From Candidatus Melainabacteria bacterium (GTDB lineage Bacteria > Cyanobacteriota > Vampirovibrionia > Obscuribacterales > Obscuribacteraceae): a stretch of DNA of 64,000 bases. Location of the stretch: assembly GCA_003151275.1 (NCBI GenBank), contig PLXC01000026.1:62001-126000 (forward strand). The letters run 5' to 3'. Within the stretch, counting starts at the first letter, position 1. Every line of letters starts with the position of its first letter. The notes under the pieces are model-generated. The model was not told where the DNA came from. It saw nothing but the letters and a program-made list of their open reading frames with translations, and did not search any database. Below are positions 1-9,849 of the stretch, one piece after another. The translations under genes were made by a program, and so were the position numbers.

Positions 1-2
1 GT

Positions 3-839
3 GGCATGCCGGCTAAACAAGTGCAAGCTATTCAAGGCCAGATCAACCAAGCTCTGGCCCCAATGGCACAAGTGACCAACGCCTGGGCACTTGCCTCTAA
101 TGGTCCAAGCGGAGTGGGCTCGAGTCTTTATCAAGGCACAGGATCTGTTGCTGGCATGAGCAACGCCAGCAATACAGGTGGTAACACAAATACGGGTGGT
201 AATACGGGTAGCACGACTAGCGCGTCGAACAATGTTAATCCACCACCATCAAATGCAGCAGCACTGACCAGCGCCTCTCCGGTCACTAGTTCGCCGGTGG
301 TGGCAGCTCAAGCGAATTCGCAGCAACCACCAACAAGCAACCCTGCAGGGCAAGGGCAAGGAAATAGTCCGGGACAGGCAGTTGCTCAAAACGCGGTTCC
401 AAACATGCCGGTAAGTTCGATGCCTGAATCAACACCCCTCAGTCCATCAAACAATGCCAGCTTAAATGTTAATCCTAGTGCATCTCCTGACCAAGTTCAG
501 AGTGCGATGCCTTCTACACAGCTGGCCATGGCTAACCTCGGCGTTAACAGTGGCGGTGGTGCACCGCCTTCCTCCGGTCCGACCGGTGGTGGCAGTGGTG
601 GTGATGGCGGTGGAAGCGCCAATCTTGTTGCTTCATCCGCTCCGCCAACCAGTCAAGGTGGCACCGATCAACCCTCCGGCTCGAGCACCTCAGGTGGTGG
701 CTCAGGCGATTCTCAGGTCGCTTCGATAGCTCTAGCTAGCGGCACCTCGAACAGTGGAAAAAGCAATCCACCAAGTGAAAAAGGACCGTCCGACACAAAG
801 GGGCCAGAACAATCCCCTCCACCCACCGCTTTCGCCTAG
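3..839 (+). CDS. Low-complexity Ser/Gly/Asn/Pro-rich protein, 5' end probably outside window
   Basis: The frame is open to the left edge of the window; the first ATG is at base 6, so the true start may lie upstream. About 277 residues are visible, almost all Gly, Ser, Asn, Pro, Ala and Gln, with a short Asn-Thr-Gly-Gly repeat near residues 57-68 and Gly-rich runs near residues 183-205. No membrane segment, cysteine or catalytic motif is visible. The composition resembles the disordered tail of the VirB6-like protein encoded 62 bases downstream on the same strand, so this may be the C-terminal tail of another component of the secretion locus. That role is inferred from position only. A collagen-like or adhesin tail is an alternative. 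Confidence 0.6.
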   Translation, partial: GMPAKQVQAIQGQINQALAPMAQVTNAWALASNGPSGVGSSLYQGTGSVAGMSNASNTGGNTNTGGNTGSTTSASNNVNPPPSNAAALTSASPVTSSPVVAAQANSQQPPTSNPAGQGQGNSPGQAVAQNAVPNMPVSSMPESTPLSPSNNASLNVNPSASPDQVQSAMPSTQLAMANLGVNSGGGAPPSSGPTGGGSGGDGGGSANLVASSAPPTSQGGTDQPSGSSTSGGGSGDSQVASIALASGTSNSGKSNPPSEKGPSDTKGPEQSPPPTAFA

Positions 840-901
840 TCTGATCGCAGCATCTGCATCGACTAACTAGGATAACTTTTCCGCCCCATGAGGATGAACG
901 A

Positions 902-3900
902 ATGAACGTCAAAAGAACCGCAGCTACTCTAATATTAAGAGTCCTTGCGCTGTTGATGGTGGCATATGCAGTGCCTAACGGCGCGCAGGCTCAAAGTCCT
1001 CCCAGTGGGAATAGCCCCGGAGCCCTGGATGTGAACCCAGGTTATGCCGCGTTCCAACGAGAAATGTATTTCCAAAGATTCCCTGCCGCCCGCGAAGGTG
1101 GACCGACAGAGATGGGTGGTCACGACAAGATTACCGACAAGAAGTCGATGGGACCAGGATCTGTGATCCACAGCAAATCAGGTCCTGTCTACGTGTGGCC
1201 GGCAGTGATTCCAACTGCAGTATCAGCGGTGCCCACAAAACGGGACGAGATGATCAATGACGACATGTTCAAAACATTCGGTTATCCAGTCTCTGACACG
1301 CAATTCCAAGTAATTCAACGTTACAACCAGAACCGCATGCTTGAGCAAGCGTTTGACCCTGAAAAAATCATGTGGGCAAGTACTGCTACAGCTGGTATGC
1401 AAGCAACTTCTGCTGCCAACAGTGCCGCGTCAGCGTCAGTAAACCAGGCTCAAAGCGCGATCGATTTTACTAAGAAATATTTGACTAACTTCACGTCTGA
1501 AGCCGGCAATCGTTGGCAAAAAATCCGGGATCAATTGTTCATCCCGATGGCTATCTTGCTCTTGCTTCCAGGAGCCGTGCTCGCTCAAGTGAAAGCGATT
1601 GTTTCGCAGGGTTCGCCTGTGCTAGGTGATACCAATCCCTTCGAAGGGATATTGCGCTCAATCATCGCCATCTTCCTCATTCCAGCCACGTTCCTCGTGA
1701 TCAATTATGGGATCGACGTATCTAATTCGATTACCTTCACGATTGCCGACGAGTACAAGCGTATCTTTGGCACAGACATGTATGAAGATGCACAGTGTGC
1801 TCAAAAGAGAGCATTCCCTGTCAACCCTGCCGACAGAAACGATAACGCTGTGATTCAGGGGGAAACACCTCCCGCAACAACAGGCAACACGGCTTGGGAC
1901 CCGTATGAAGCCTTGACTTTGAACCTGCGCCAATATGACCCATGCGCCAAAATCGACAAAACAAGAACGCCGGATGAACGGGTTCGAGACGCCAAGAAAA
2001 TCACTCGTTTGATGATGAATGGCGCCAATGTAGGATTGACCGGCACTTGGAACGTTATGTGCGCATTCCAAATGGCATTCTTGTACTACCTGTGGTGCAT
2101 GGGGCCAATTGCCGCGGCTCTGTGGGTTTGGCCAATGCAGAGACTCAGAGGCGCTTTGCCGAGTTGGATTGAAGGTGTGGTCACACTTTGTTTCTGGAGT
2201 TTGTTCTGGAATACGACAGTGTTACTGATGGCATGCTTCCGCGGTGTCGGCGACTCCGGCACGGTGCTCATGTCTGCCCTCAACTTCCTCGCTAATGTTT
2301 GCGTTAAGTACGCTTTCGACTTCAGTTCGCTCGTCAGCCAAGGGGGAGCCAGCGGTGTTTCCAATGCTGTTAACCAAGCTATGGGAGGTGGTGCCGCGGC
2401 CGCAGGCGGAGCCCCTGGAGGCGCAGCAGCCCCTGGTGCTTCAGCTGGTGGAACTGCAGGCGCAACGCCTGGGTCAACAGCCCCTGGTAACAACTCGCAC
2501 ACTAGTGCCGCCGGACTCAATGCCGCTCTATCTAAAGCGACAGGCGAGAACCAACGTTCCGGTGTGTTCAGCTCAGCGTCGTCTGTGCCCGGTCTCACCG
2601 GTAGTAACAGCATGCCGCCAGTGGGCTCGACTATGTCACTGGGAGGGCATAACAGTAACGCCAACTTTGCCACCACAGCCGGTGGTCCAAATGCTGGCAC
2701 TCAAGGTGTCGGTCGAGACGCAGGTCTACCTCCGGGCTCTGATCCAGCCAGTCGTGGCTCGCTTGGACATAACCTCACGGGCGGACCAGGATCATCAAAC
2801 TCTGGATTTGCCAGCAGCGTCTTGCCTGCCTCGTTCAGTAGCTCCGGCAGCCCTGGCGGTTCACCGTTCAGCTTCGGCTCGACTAGCAGTTCGACCGGTC
2901 TGGGTGATACCCATCTCAGTGCAAATTCACTTAGCTCAGGTGCTAATGCACTTGGATTGCACATGGACAATCAAGGGCATCTGCAAGTTGATCCAAATGC
3001 GCTGCATAATCTCCAGCAGGGAATTCAGGATCCAAATAGCGCGGCTCATCGCGAGTTAAACACGGCTATGCAGGCACTGCAACACGGTGACCCGCGTGCC
3101 TTGCAAGCGCTTGCGCAACAGGGAGCGCAAGGCATCGGTGGACTTGATCCACAGACGTCGAAGGCGCTTGGAGCCTTAGCGGTTCAGGCCGGAGATATGT
3201 ATCAACAAGGTACATCCGGATTGAATTCCTCGGACATAAGTGCCGTTTCGGCATTCGCCAGTGGACAGCTCGGCCCGAACGGGCAACCGGCAATCGGATT
3301 CGACAACAACGGTATGTTGACCAACAACTTGACCGGCGCTCCGATTGATTTCTCGAATACGACCAGTCTGAGCAACTTTGCTTTGAACGGTCCTGCGTCT
3401 TCAGATCCATCCTTGAATCTCGGCACTACATATGATCCAAACACCGGCCTGGCGTCGAACCAGACCTACGCTCAAATGGTTGCCGATGGCAGCATGCAAG
3501 CGCTGCCAACCAACGGATTGGACGGATTGGCTCACACACTCGGTAATACCAACGCGCCAAGTCTTGTCGATGCAAGCGGCGTGCCGTTACCGCAAGGTGC
3601 TGTTGATGCACAGGGTCACTTCGCACAAGGATTCACTCCGACAAGCGACGTCTATGCTCTGAATTCCAACACTGGATCACCGATCGCCATGTACGACACC
3701 AATACAAACACGTGGAATGCCACTAATGCTCAAGGTGTCGCCAATGGTGTGACGATGAATTCTGCTGGTGATTGGACCGCTCCAACATCAGCTGGAGGCG
3801 TAGGCGTTACTTACGACAATGGCAGTGGAAATTGGATGGCTTCAAATGCTGGTGGCAATGTCGTTTACGACACCAACAGCGGCCAACTGACTACACCACA

Positions 3901-5752
3901 AGGTACGCAAGTGAGCTATGACGGTAACTCTTACACTGCCACCAATGATAGTGCCATCCGTTATAACCAAGATCAGAACAGCTTCGTTAGCACCACCTCC
4001 GGTGCGCCTGTGGCTACTGGTCAAGACGGCACCTGGTATGCTCAGGGCGCTGGAAACAATGCTGTCGCTCTCAACACCAGTGACAACAATCTGTATATGG
4101 CAGGATCCAGCTATTCATCCGCTTCTCAAGTTCAGTACAGCGCCAACAGTGATGGCGGTGGTGGTGGCACATACTCTGCGGCTGGTGGACAGGTCTATTA
4201 CGATAACGCCAAGAGCAGCTTCGAAGTAGCCAACAGTGGTGCGGCGGTCTCGTATCAAAATGGCAATTGGACTGCCAATGATACGAACAATCAAATCGCC
4301 TACAACACCAATAGCCACCAAATGGAAGTCGCCGGCTCTAGTGCAGCCGTACAGTACAACCAGAACACAGGCGGCTACTCAACTGCCGATGGACAGATCT
4401 CATATAATTCCGGTCAAGGTGGCTTCCAAACAGCTGGAGGACAATCTGTCACGGCAACTGGAGATCAATGGTACGCATCCAACTCCAACTACACCGTTGC
4501 CTATGATCAGCAGAACCAGCGCTTCGAAGCTTCTGGAACGACACAACCGCTGACCTACGGAGAGACCTCGAGTGGATCCGCTGGTTGGACTGCCGCCGGT
4601 ACCAATGGTTCGATCCAATATGATACGAGCACGGGTGCGTATGCGACTGCCAACAGTCAGGCTCCTGTCTACTTCTCACCGAGCTCATCAGGTGGTGGTG
4701 ACAGCGGCACATTTGTTGCCTCTGGTACCAACGGCAGTGTCTACTACGACACGAATGCTCAGACATGGGCCGGAGCCGGTTCAAGTGGGCAGGCTGTGGC
4801 TTATAACTACGATAATCAGAGCCATACTTGGGCGCCAGCGCAAGGTGGTGGTAGCAGTGGTGACAGCTACAGAGTTGACGCATCGTCCTACACTCAAGCA
4901 CAGCAACAACAGGTGCAAGACCAGCAGCAATATTCCAACCAATATGCGCAACAACAGCAGGCTCAAGCGCAGCAACAATTTGCGCAACAGCAGCAAGATC
5001 AGCAGCAGATTGCGCAAGCGCAGCAGCAAGGCGGCAACGTCTATTTCGATCAGTCGAGTGCACAACAACATCAGCAACAGCACTATTACGAGCAGTCGAG
5101 TGGACCACAGCAGGTCTCCTATGGTCAGTCGAGTGGACCACAACAGGTCGCCTACGAGCAGAGTGGACAGCAGTATGGTGTGCAACAGAATACGGGCACA
5201 TACATCGAGCCGGGTCAAGTGCGCACCGAAAGTGCGGGCAATTACGGCAACTCGTATGGAACCGTTGAACAGCCTCAGTACTTAGCTAGCAACGCCGTGC
5301 CTCAACAAGACGTTTCGTATCATGAAGCGCAAGCGCCAATCGAACATGAGCGGGCACCACATGAAGAAGTCTGGGGAAATCAAGGTCACACCGAGACGTC
5401 CAACCATCCTGCGTCATCAGCTGACCAATATGACCGACCAGCGCAACAGCAGCAACCACAACAAAGACCACAGCCACAAGGGGGAGGACTCAACGCTTTC
5501 GTGCCAATCCCTGCACCGCGATTGCGTCAACAGGCTCCGCAGCCTAAGGCGCAGCCACATCCACAACAGCCGCAAGCACAACATCCCGAACCGCCGGAAG
5601 CACCAGTACATAAGAAGGGACCGATGGATGTTGGGTCCAAACAAGGCGGATATCAGACGGATGATGCTAAGAGGAAGAAGCAGCAGGAGCTGTTGAAAGA
5701 ATCTTGGGCTGAATATCAAGAAGGACAAGGGAATCCGGAAGAAGAGGCCTAG
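902..5752 (+). CDS. Giant VirB6/TrbL-like membrane protein with repetitive C-terminal tail
   Basis: The product has 1616 residues. A Sec-type signal peptide ends near residue 30 (after Ala-Gln-Ala). Hydrophobic segments lie near residues 211-232, 250-270, 386-410, 424-446 and 455-470, the arrangement of VirB6/TrbL inner-membrane proteins, which form the channel base in type IV secretion. From about residue 480 the chain is Gly/Ser/Ala-rich. Residues about 930-1325 repeat a unit of about 20 residues built on Val-x-Tyr-(Asp/Asn) followed by Trp or Phe and Ala. Residues about 1330-1490 are very Gln-rich, and the end is Pro/Gln-rich and charged. VirB6/TrbL proteins are usually several hundred residues, so the tail is exceptional. 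A GAGG ribosome site precedes the ATG. The family call rests on topology and on the VirB3-, VirB4- and VirB8-like neighbours, not on a strong motif. Confidence 0.7.
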   Translation: MNVKRTAATLILRVLALLMVAYAVPNGAQAQSPPSGNSPGALDVNPGYAAFQREMYFQRFPAAREGGPTEMGGHDKITDKKSMGPGSVIHSKSGPVYVWPAVIPTAVSAVPTKRDEMINDDMFKTFGYPVSDTQFQVIQRYNQNRMLEQAFDPEKIMWASTATAGMQATSAANSAASASVNQAQSAIDFTKKYLTNFTSEAGNRWQKIRDQLFIPMAILLLLPGAVLAQVKAIVSQGSPVLGDTNPFEGILRSIIAIFLIPATFLVINYGIDVSNSITFTIADEYKRIFGTDMYEDAQCAQKRAFPVNPADRNDNAVIQGETPPATTGNTAWDPYEALTLNLRQYDPCAKIDKTRTPDERVRDAKKITRLMMNGANVGLTGTWNVMCAFQMAFLYYLWCMGPIAAALWVWPMQRLRGALPSWIEGVVTLCFWSLFWNTTVLLMACFRGVGDSGTVLMSALNFLANVCVKYAFDFSSLVSQGGASGVSNAVNQAMGGGAAAAGGAPGGAAAPGASAGGTAGATPGSTAPGNNSHTSAAGLNAALSKATGENQRSGVFSSASSVPGLTGSNSMPPVGSTMSLGGHNSNANFATTAGGPNAGTQGVGRDAGLPPGSDPASRGSLGHNLTGGPGSSNSGFASSVLPASFSSSGSPGGSPFSFGSTSSSTGLGDTHLSANSLSSGANALGLHMDNQGHLQVDPNALHNLQQGIQDPNSAAHRELNTAMQALQHGDPRALQALAQQGAQGIGGLDPQTSKALGALAVQAGDMYQQGTSGLNSSDISAVSAFASGQLGPNGQPAIGFDNNGMLTNNLTGAPIDFSNTTSLSNFALNGPASSDPSLNLGTTYDPNTGLASNQTYAQMVADGSMQALPTNGLDGLAHTLGNTNAPSLVDASGVPLPQGAVDAQGHFAQGFTPTSDVYALNSNTGSPIAMYDTNTNTWNATNAQGVANGVTMNSAGDWTAPTSAGGVGVTYDNGSGNWMASNAGGNVVYDTNSGQLTTPQGTQVSYDGNSYTATNDSAIRYNQDQNSFVSTTSGAPVATGQDGTWYAQGAGNNAVALNTSDNNLYMAGSSYSSASQVQYSANSDGGGGGTYSAAGGQVYYDNAKSSFEVANSGAAVSYQNGNWTANDTNNQIAYNTNSHQMEVAGSSAAVQYNQNTGGYSTADGQISYNSGQGGFQTAGGQSVTATGDQWYASNSNYTVAYDQQNQRFEASGTTQPLTYGETSSGSAGWTAAGTNGSIQYDTSTGAYATANSQAPVYFSPSSSGGGDSGTFVASGTNGSVYYDTNAQTWAGAGSSGQAVAYNYDNQSHTWAPAQGGGSSGDSYRVDASSYTQAQQQQVQDQQQYSNQYAQQQQAQAQQQFAQQQQDQQQIAQAQQQGGNVYFDQSSAQQHQQQHYYEQSSGPQQVSYGQSSGPQQVAYEQSGQQYGVQQNTGTYIEPGQVRTESAGNYGNSYGTVEQPQYLASNAVPQQDVSYHEAQAPIEHERAPHEEVWGNQGHTETSNHPASSADQYDRPAQQQQPQQRPQPQGGGLNAFVPIPAPRLRQQAPQPKAQPHPQQPQAQHPEPPEAPVHKKGPMDVGSKQGGYQTDDAKRKKQQELLKESWAEYQEGQGNPEEEA

Positions 5753-5821
5753 GGTTATTCTGGTTGCATAAAATCGCAAAACCCGTAATATCATGAGGTA
5801 GCAAGGCAGCCCGCATCACGC

Positions 5822-6478
5822 GTGCTTCGAGCTCACAATAAAGAAGGAATGTACCTAGCAGACATCGGAGTCAAATGTCCCAGCTGTGGAGTCAAGTTCA
5901 ACTCCCGCCAGATCGCCGTGTCCATCGACACAGGTAGACGAAACAGCGAATTACGACAAGACTTTGAAGGTCGGGCGGAGCAGTATGAGCCTTACTCAGT
6001 ATGCACCTGCCCGAGTTGTGGAAGAGCTGACTGGACAGCCCGCTTCGAAGCAACGACAGAGTTAGCAACGTTGAATCAGCCGAATTCAACACCACATCTC
6101 CAGTATCGTGCCGCAGCGCTCGCGGCAGAGAGAAGCGGAAGGGACTTTTACAACGTCGGTTTGCTCTACTTGCATGCCGCCTGGTGCGCCGATGACAACC
6201 GAGCCTACCCGCAGGCTCGCGAGTACCGACGATTGTCAGTAGACTCGTTCAGAAAGTCTCTCTTTGACGTTTCCTGCCCGGTCGACCAGCGTATGGAGAT
6301 AGAATATCTAGTAGGTGAGCTGCACAGACGGTCTGGCGATTTTGAAGCGTGCAAAGTGCATCTTCGCGCAGTCATTCCCCGCCTGTCCGCCAAATACGCC
6401 TATATGGCTCGTAAGGTGATGCGCCTAGCTGAAAATGGAAGCGTCGAATCGATCAGGTTTGAGAACGAAGGTGTTTAG
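5822..6478 (+). CDS. DUF2225-family protein with two CxxC pairs
   Basis: The product has 218 residues from a GTG start; an in-frame ATG at 5849 gives 209 residues, but the purine-rich sequence before it abuts the codon too closely, so the start is uncertain. Two Cys-Pro-Ser-Cys-Gly motifs (first near residue 19, second near residue 64) would form a zinc site, and the remainder is helical with an Ala-Trp-Cys-x-Asp-Asp segment, as in DUF2225 proteins whose C-terminal part is TPR-like. The molecular function of DUF2225 is unknown to me. It lies between VirB6-like and VirB3-like genes, 4 bases before the latter, so co-transcription with the secretion locus is likely. No signal peptide or membrane segment is visible, so it is probably cytoplasmic. 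Confidence 0.75.
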   Translation: MLRAHNKEGMYLADIGVKCPSCGVKFNSRQIAVSIDTGRRNSELRQDFEGRAEQYEPYSVCTCPSCGRADWTARFEATTELATLNQPNSTPHLQYRAAALAAERSGRDFYNVGLLYLHAAWCADDNRAYPQAREYRRLSVDSFRKSLFDVSCPVDQRMEIEYLVGELHRRSGDFEACKVHLRAVIPRLSAKYAYMARKVMRLAENGSVESIRFENEGV

Positions 6479-6482
6479 CTAA

Positions 6483-6875
6483 ATGTCACAAGTTCACAAG
6501 GTCATCGTTCTCAATAAACCCCTCAAAATCTTTGAACAGACGCCAATCCAGCTCTTTTTGCTCGTCGGCTCCATTATTGGGGCGCTCTTAATTGCTACCA
6601 GTCTGCCCAAAGACTGGAAGTTTAACAATGTGCCTGCCGGAGTATTTGTTTTCGTGGGAATCGTCGGAGCAGCCATCGTGCTGGGCAAAATGTCAGAGGT
6701 GAAACCGTGGATGTGGTGGAAAAACATGGTTCTCTATCGGCTCAACATAGTGCCCAAGACATTTGTGCCAAAGCCGGAACCTGCACCGCTTTATCCGGAT
6801 CCCAATATAATTGAGAGTAAGAAGAAGAGCGAACAGTACTATGTTGAGGCTCAGGATCAAGCCGCTCCTCGTTAA
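6483..6875 (+). CDS. VirB3/TrbD/PrgI-like small inner-membrane protein
   Basis: The product has 130 residues. A short polar N-terminus leads into two closely spaced membrane helices (about residues 22-42 and 50-70), followed by a Trp-rich juxtamembrane segment (Lys-Pro-Trp-Met-Trp-Trp-Lys) and a polar tail. This is the size and hairpin topology of VirB3/TrbD/PrgI proteins, which sit beside the VirB4 ATPase in type IV secretion systems. The gene lies directly before the VirB4 gene, the usual virB3-virB4 order, and begins 4 bases after the preceding stop. Sequence in this family is poorly conserved, so the call depends on topology and synteny. Confidence 0.7.
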   Translation: MSQVHKVIVLNKPLKIFEQTPIQLFLLVGSIIGALLIATSLPKDWKFNNVPAGVFVFVGIVGAAIVLGKMSEVKPWMWWKNMVLYRLNIVPKTFVPKPEPAPLYPDPNIIESKKKSEQYYVEAQDQAAPR

Positions 6876-6977
6876 TTGACTCATAAGCCGAGCCGCTTAC
6901 GGCAGTAGGCGGGCAGCTTAGCTGCACAGGCGCTCATAGATAGGCTATCCTAAGATTACGTACACGGGTAACAACAA

Positions 6978-9770
6978 ATGGCAGAGGGCACACGAAGAAC
7001 AGCAAACAGAAGAGCTGCTCCCTCACGCCCTGCTAAAGGCAAGCCAAAATCAGACGGAAACGGCTCATCGGGACGCACCATCCCGTTAACGTCCGAACCG
7101 TCAATTCAGAATGTACTCGGTGGCTTTTACAACTCCCTCCCACCGATGGTGCGTGAGTTGTTGCCGTTCGGAAGTGCTGGCGGCGGCAGCGGCAATGGCA
7201 ATGGAGATGGCGAAGAGCCTACTGGCGAGCCGCCTAAGGATAAACGCGGTGAAACAAGTTGGCAGGATGTTTGTTTCGTTCACTCGATACCAGGTGATGA
7301 CCAAGATGAAGGTTTAGTCGTGCTTGCCGATGGCAGCATGAGGCGATATATCATCTGCAAAGGCATCAACGCGTTGTTGTTCGACGAGGCCGACCGTGAA
7401 ATGATGGCGCGTAACTTCGCGCACTTTGCCAACTCATGCGACTCGGACATTCAAGTAATCATCAAAGCGCGCAACTTGCCGGTCGATGAGTATCTTTCGC
7501 GATACCAAATCTTGATCAAAACCGAAAATGATTATTTGAAGTGGTATGCCGACTACACAGACAAATGGTTTAGACGCGTACAAGACGTCCACTTTGTGCC
7601 CCAACGAGATTTCTATGTCGTCGTCAGTTATCAGCCACCAGATTGCAAAACATCTTCAGGTAAGCCGTGGCATGGCAGACGGTCAATTCAGAAACACGAA
7701 GAATATCTCGAAACTTTGAACCGTCTGGCCAAGACTTGTCTTGAGCAGCTACGTGCTTCAAATCTGCGCCCAGTCACATTGAGCCGGCGAGAAGTGCGCA
7801 ATTTGATTTATCAAGATCTGAATCCAAGTTTGGCTCAACGCGAACCAGAAGCACCACAAACACGTGCTGGAATTTCGGAAGCATCATGTCTAGCCGGTTC
7901 GGCTATGAAAGTTGCTGATGAACATCTCTGGCTGGATGGTCGATTTATTGGCACTCAATACATGCAGCAGCCTCCGCACGAAACTTGGATGGGCTGGCTG
8001 GTAGACCTGCTCACGCTCAGCGTTGAATACTCTTTGTCGATGTTCATCCACACTTGCGACCAAGACAAAGTACGCAACACCTTGAAAATGAACTACCGGC
8101 TTGGTGTCGTAACCAGTACACAATTAGCCACTCCCGACCTTGAAGGATTGGAATCAACTAGGCGCGCTGCTTCGGCTATTCAAGAGTTTTTGCGCAGTTC
8201 GAACAAAGCGTTCGACATCAGCATGTACATCACCACCAGTGCGGAAACTCCCGAGCGCCTTGCCCAGAATACAGACGAAATTCGGCGCGTCTTTAAAAAT
8301 CGTGGTGCTATCCTCGATCGCGCTCAGCTGTTGCAGCTCGATGCATGGCAGTCAACACTGGCCTCTGGAGTGGATAAGCTGGCCATCGTTCATCGTGTCA
8401 TGTCACCAATTGTCGGCACGTTCTGGCCGTTTTTCACAGCAAGCTGCGGAACACCTGATGGTGTGCCGTTCGGATTCGCTATTGCATCACGCGAACCGGT
8501 GTTGCTCAATCCGTTTTTCAGAGGCGCGGGTAAAGACGCTAACAACATGTTCGTTGTAGGAACGACCGGAGCCGGTAAATCTTTCGCTGTGTCCATGCTG
8601 ATCTTGCGGCTCTTGCCGCTTGGCACACGCTTCGTCTTAATTGATAAAACTGTGGATAAAAAAGGTGCTTATCGATTTATCACCAAGATTCTTGGCAGTG
8701 ATTTGAGCGATTACATCGATTTGGGTCCGAACTCCGGCAACATGATCAACCCCTTCGACCTCAGTCCAGAAGACCAGATGGATGAGGCAAGCATTGAGAA
8801 GCGGAGAGCCGGTGAGCCATCCGCGGACAAGATCAGTTCTCTGCTTTCCTTGTTGGACCTTATGCTGGCGCCTGAAGGTCGAGAAGAATTGAACGTTGAA
8901 GAGAAGTCGCTTCTGGATGGTTTGATTCGTGTGGCGTACATGGACGCGCACTTCCGCGGCAGCGTGCCGATTATGTCCGACCTGGCAAGAGTGACAGCAC
9001 AGGCTGCAGCCGATGAAGTTGATCCGTTACAGCGTGACCGCTTGCAGATGTTTGCTCGTGGACTTTCCTTGTACACCAAAAGTGGTGCCTTCGGTGGATT
9101 GGTCGATGGACATACCAACATCGACGCCGAGAAATTGTTGATTGTTTTTGACACAAGAGAAGTGAATGAGCCGAGACTCGAGCGCATTGCCGTATTCATC
9201 CTGGCTGAGTTCATCAGGCGCCGCGCCGCACACTGCAAAGCTTTCAATCTCAGATTCGCAGCGATCATCGACGAAGCCGCCACCTTGATGCGTTTCAAAG
9301 CCGGAGCCCGGCTGCTTGATGACCTTTCGAGAAGAGCTCGACACTACGGTATGATGCTCGTATCGATCACGCAGCAGTTGAAAGACTTCTTCAGGCAGTC
9401 AGAACAAGCCGACTCGGTCGTTAAGAACTCGCACATGAAGTTGATTCTGCGCCAGGATCCAAGTGACCTCAAGCTCTTAAAGGAGACGTTGCGTCTCACC
9501 GATGCAGAAGTAGTCTCGATTGAAAATTTCTCTAAAGACGAAGAGAAGAGGCGCGACAGCCAATGCCTTTTGATCGTTGGTGCTGTTCATGGAACTATCA
9601 GGTTAGTGCCAAGTCCAATGGACTATTGGATTTGCACGTCTGAGCCTATTACAGATATTCCAAAACGCGAAGGTATGATCAAAGAGGTTCAGCTCAAAAA
9701 CCCCAAACTTACTGAAACAGACGCGTGTCGGCAGGCCGTATACTATCTTGGCGTGCAACACGAGAGTTGA
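6978..9770 (+). CDS. virB4: VirB4/TrbE/TraC-like type IV secretion ATPase
   Basis: The product has 930 residues, the size of large VirB4/TraC ATPases. A disordered, basic, Gly-rich N-terminus (about residues 1-85) is followed by the VirB4 N-terminal domain. Walker A GTTGAGKS lies near residues 528-535, and Walker B with hydrophobic strand and Asp-Glu (AAIIDEAAT) near 760-769. A Ser-Ile-Thr-Gln-Gln segment near 795 matches the AAA/HerA-type sensor region. VirB4 proteins power assembly and substrate transfer at the inner membrane. The gene follows the VirB3-like gene by about 100 bases. A VirD4 coupling protein is less likely because it would have N-terminal transmembrane helices and lacks the long N-terminal domain seen here. 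Confidence 0.92.
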   Translation: MAEGTRRTANRRAAPSRPAKGKPKSDGNGSSGRTIPLTSEPSIQNVLGGFYNSLPPMVRELLPFGSAGGGSGNGNGDGEEPTGEPPKDKRGETSWQDVCFVHSIPGDDQDEGLVVLADGSMRRYIICKGINALLFDEADREMMARNFAHFANSCDSDIQVIIKARNLPVDEYLSRYQILIKTENDYLKWYADYTDKWFRRVQDVHFVPQRDFYVVVSYQPPDCKTSSGKPWHGRRSIQKHEEYLETLNRLAKTCLEQLRASNLRPVTLSRREVRNLIYQDLNPSLAQREPEAPQTRAGISEASCLAGSAMKVADEHLWLDGRFIGTQYMQQPPHETWMGWLVDLLTLSVEYSLSMFIHTCDQDKVRNTLKMNYRLGVVTSTQLATPDLEGLESTRRAASAIQEFLRSSNKAFDISMYITTSAETPERLAQNTDEIRRVFKNRGAILDRAQLLQLDAWQSTLASGVDKLAIVHRVMSPIVGTFWPFFTASCGTPDGVPFGFAIASREPVLLNPFFRGAGKDANNMFVVGTTGAGKSFAVSMLILRLLPLGTRFVLIDKTVDKKGAYRFITKILGSDLSDYIDLGPNSGNMINPFDLSPEDQMDEASIEKRRAGEPSADKISSLLSLLDLMLAPEGREELNVEEKSLLDGLIRVAYMDAHFRGSVPIMSDLARVTAQAAADEVDPLQRDRLQMFARGLSLYTKSGAFGGLVDGHTNIDAEKLLIVFDTREVNEPRLERIAVFILAEFIRRRAAHCKAFNLRFAAIIDEAATLMRFKAGARLLDDLSRRARHYGMMLVSITQQLKDFFRQSEQADSVVKNSHMKLILRQDPSDLKLLKETLRLTDAEVVSIENFSKDEEKRRDSQCLLIVGAVHGTIRLVPSPMDYWICTSEPITDIPKREGMIKEVQLKNPKLTETDACRQAVYYLGVQHES

Positions 9771-9849
9771 TTGGAAATACTAGTGTTTATCCTATGGAAA
9801 GTCTATCCGTTCAAAGTAAGCTTGTAGAGACCGGTTGGGTTGAATAAAA

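Noticed and set aside
4449..5201. Minus-strand ORF of 250 codons under the VirB6-like gene
   Set aside because: Antisense of the Gln-rich tail; CAG/CAA repeats keep other frames open. No ribosome site or family pattern.
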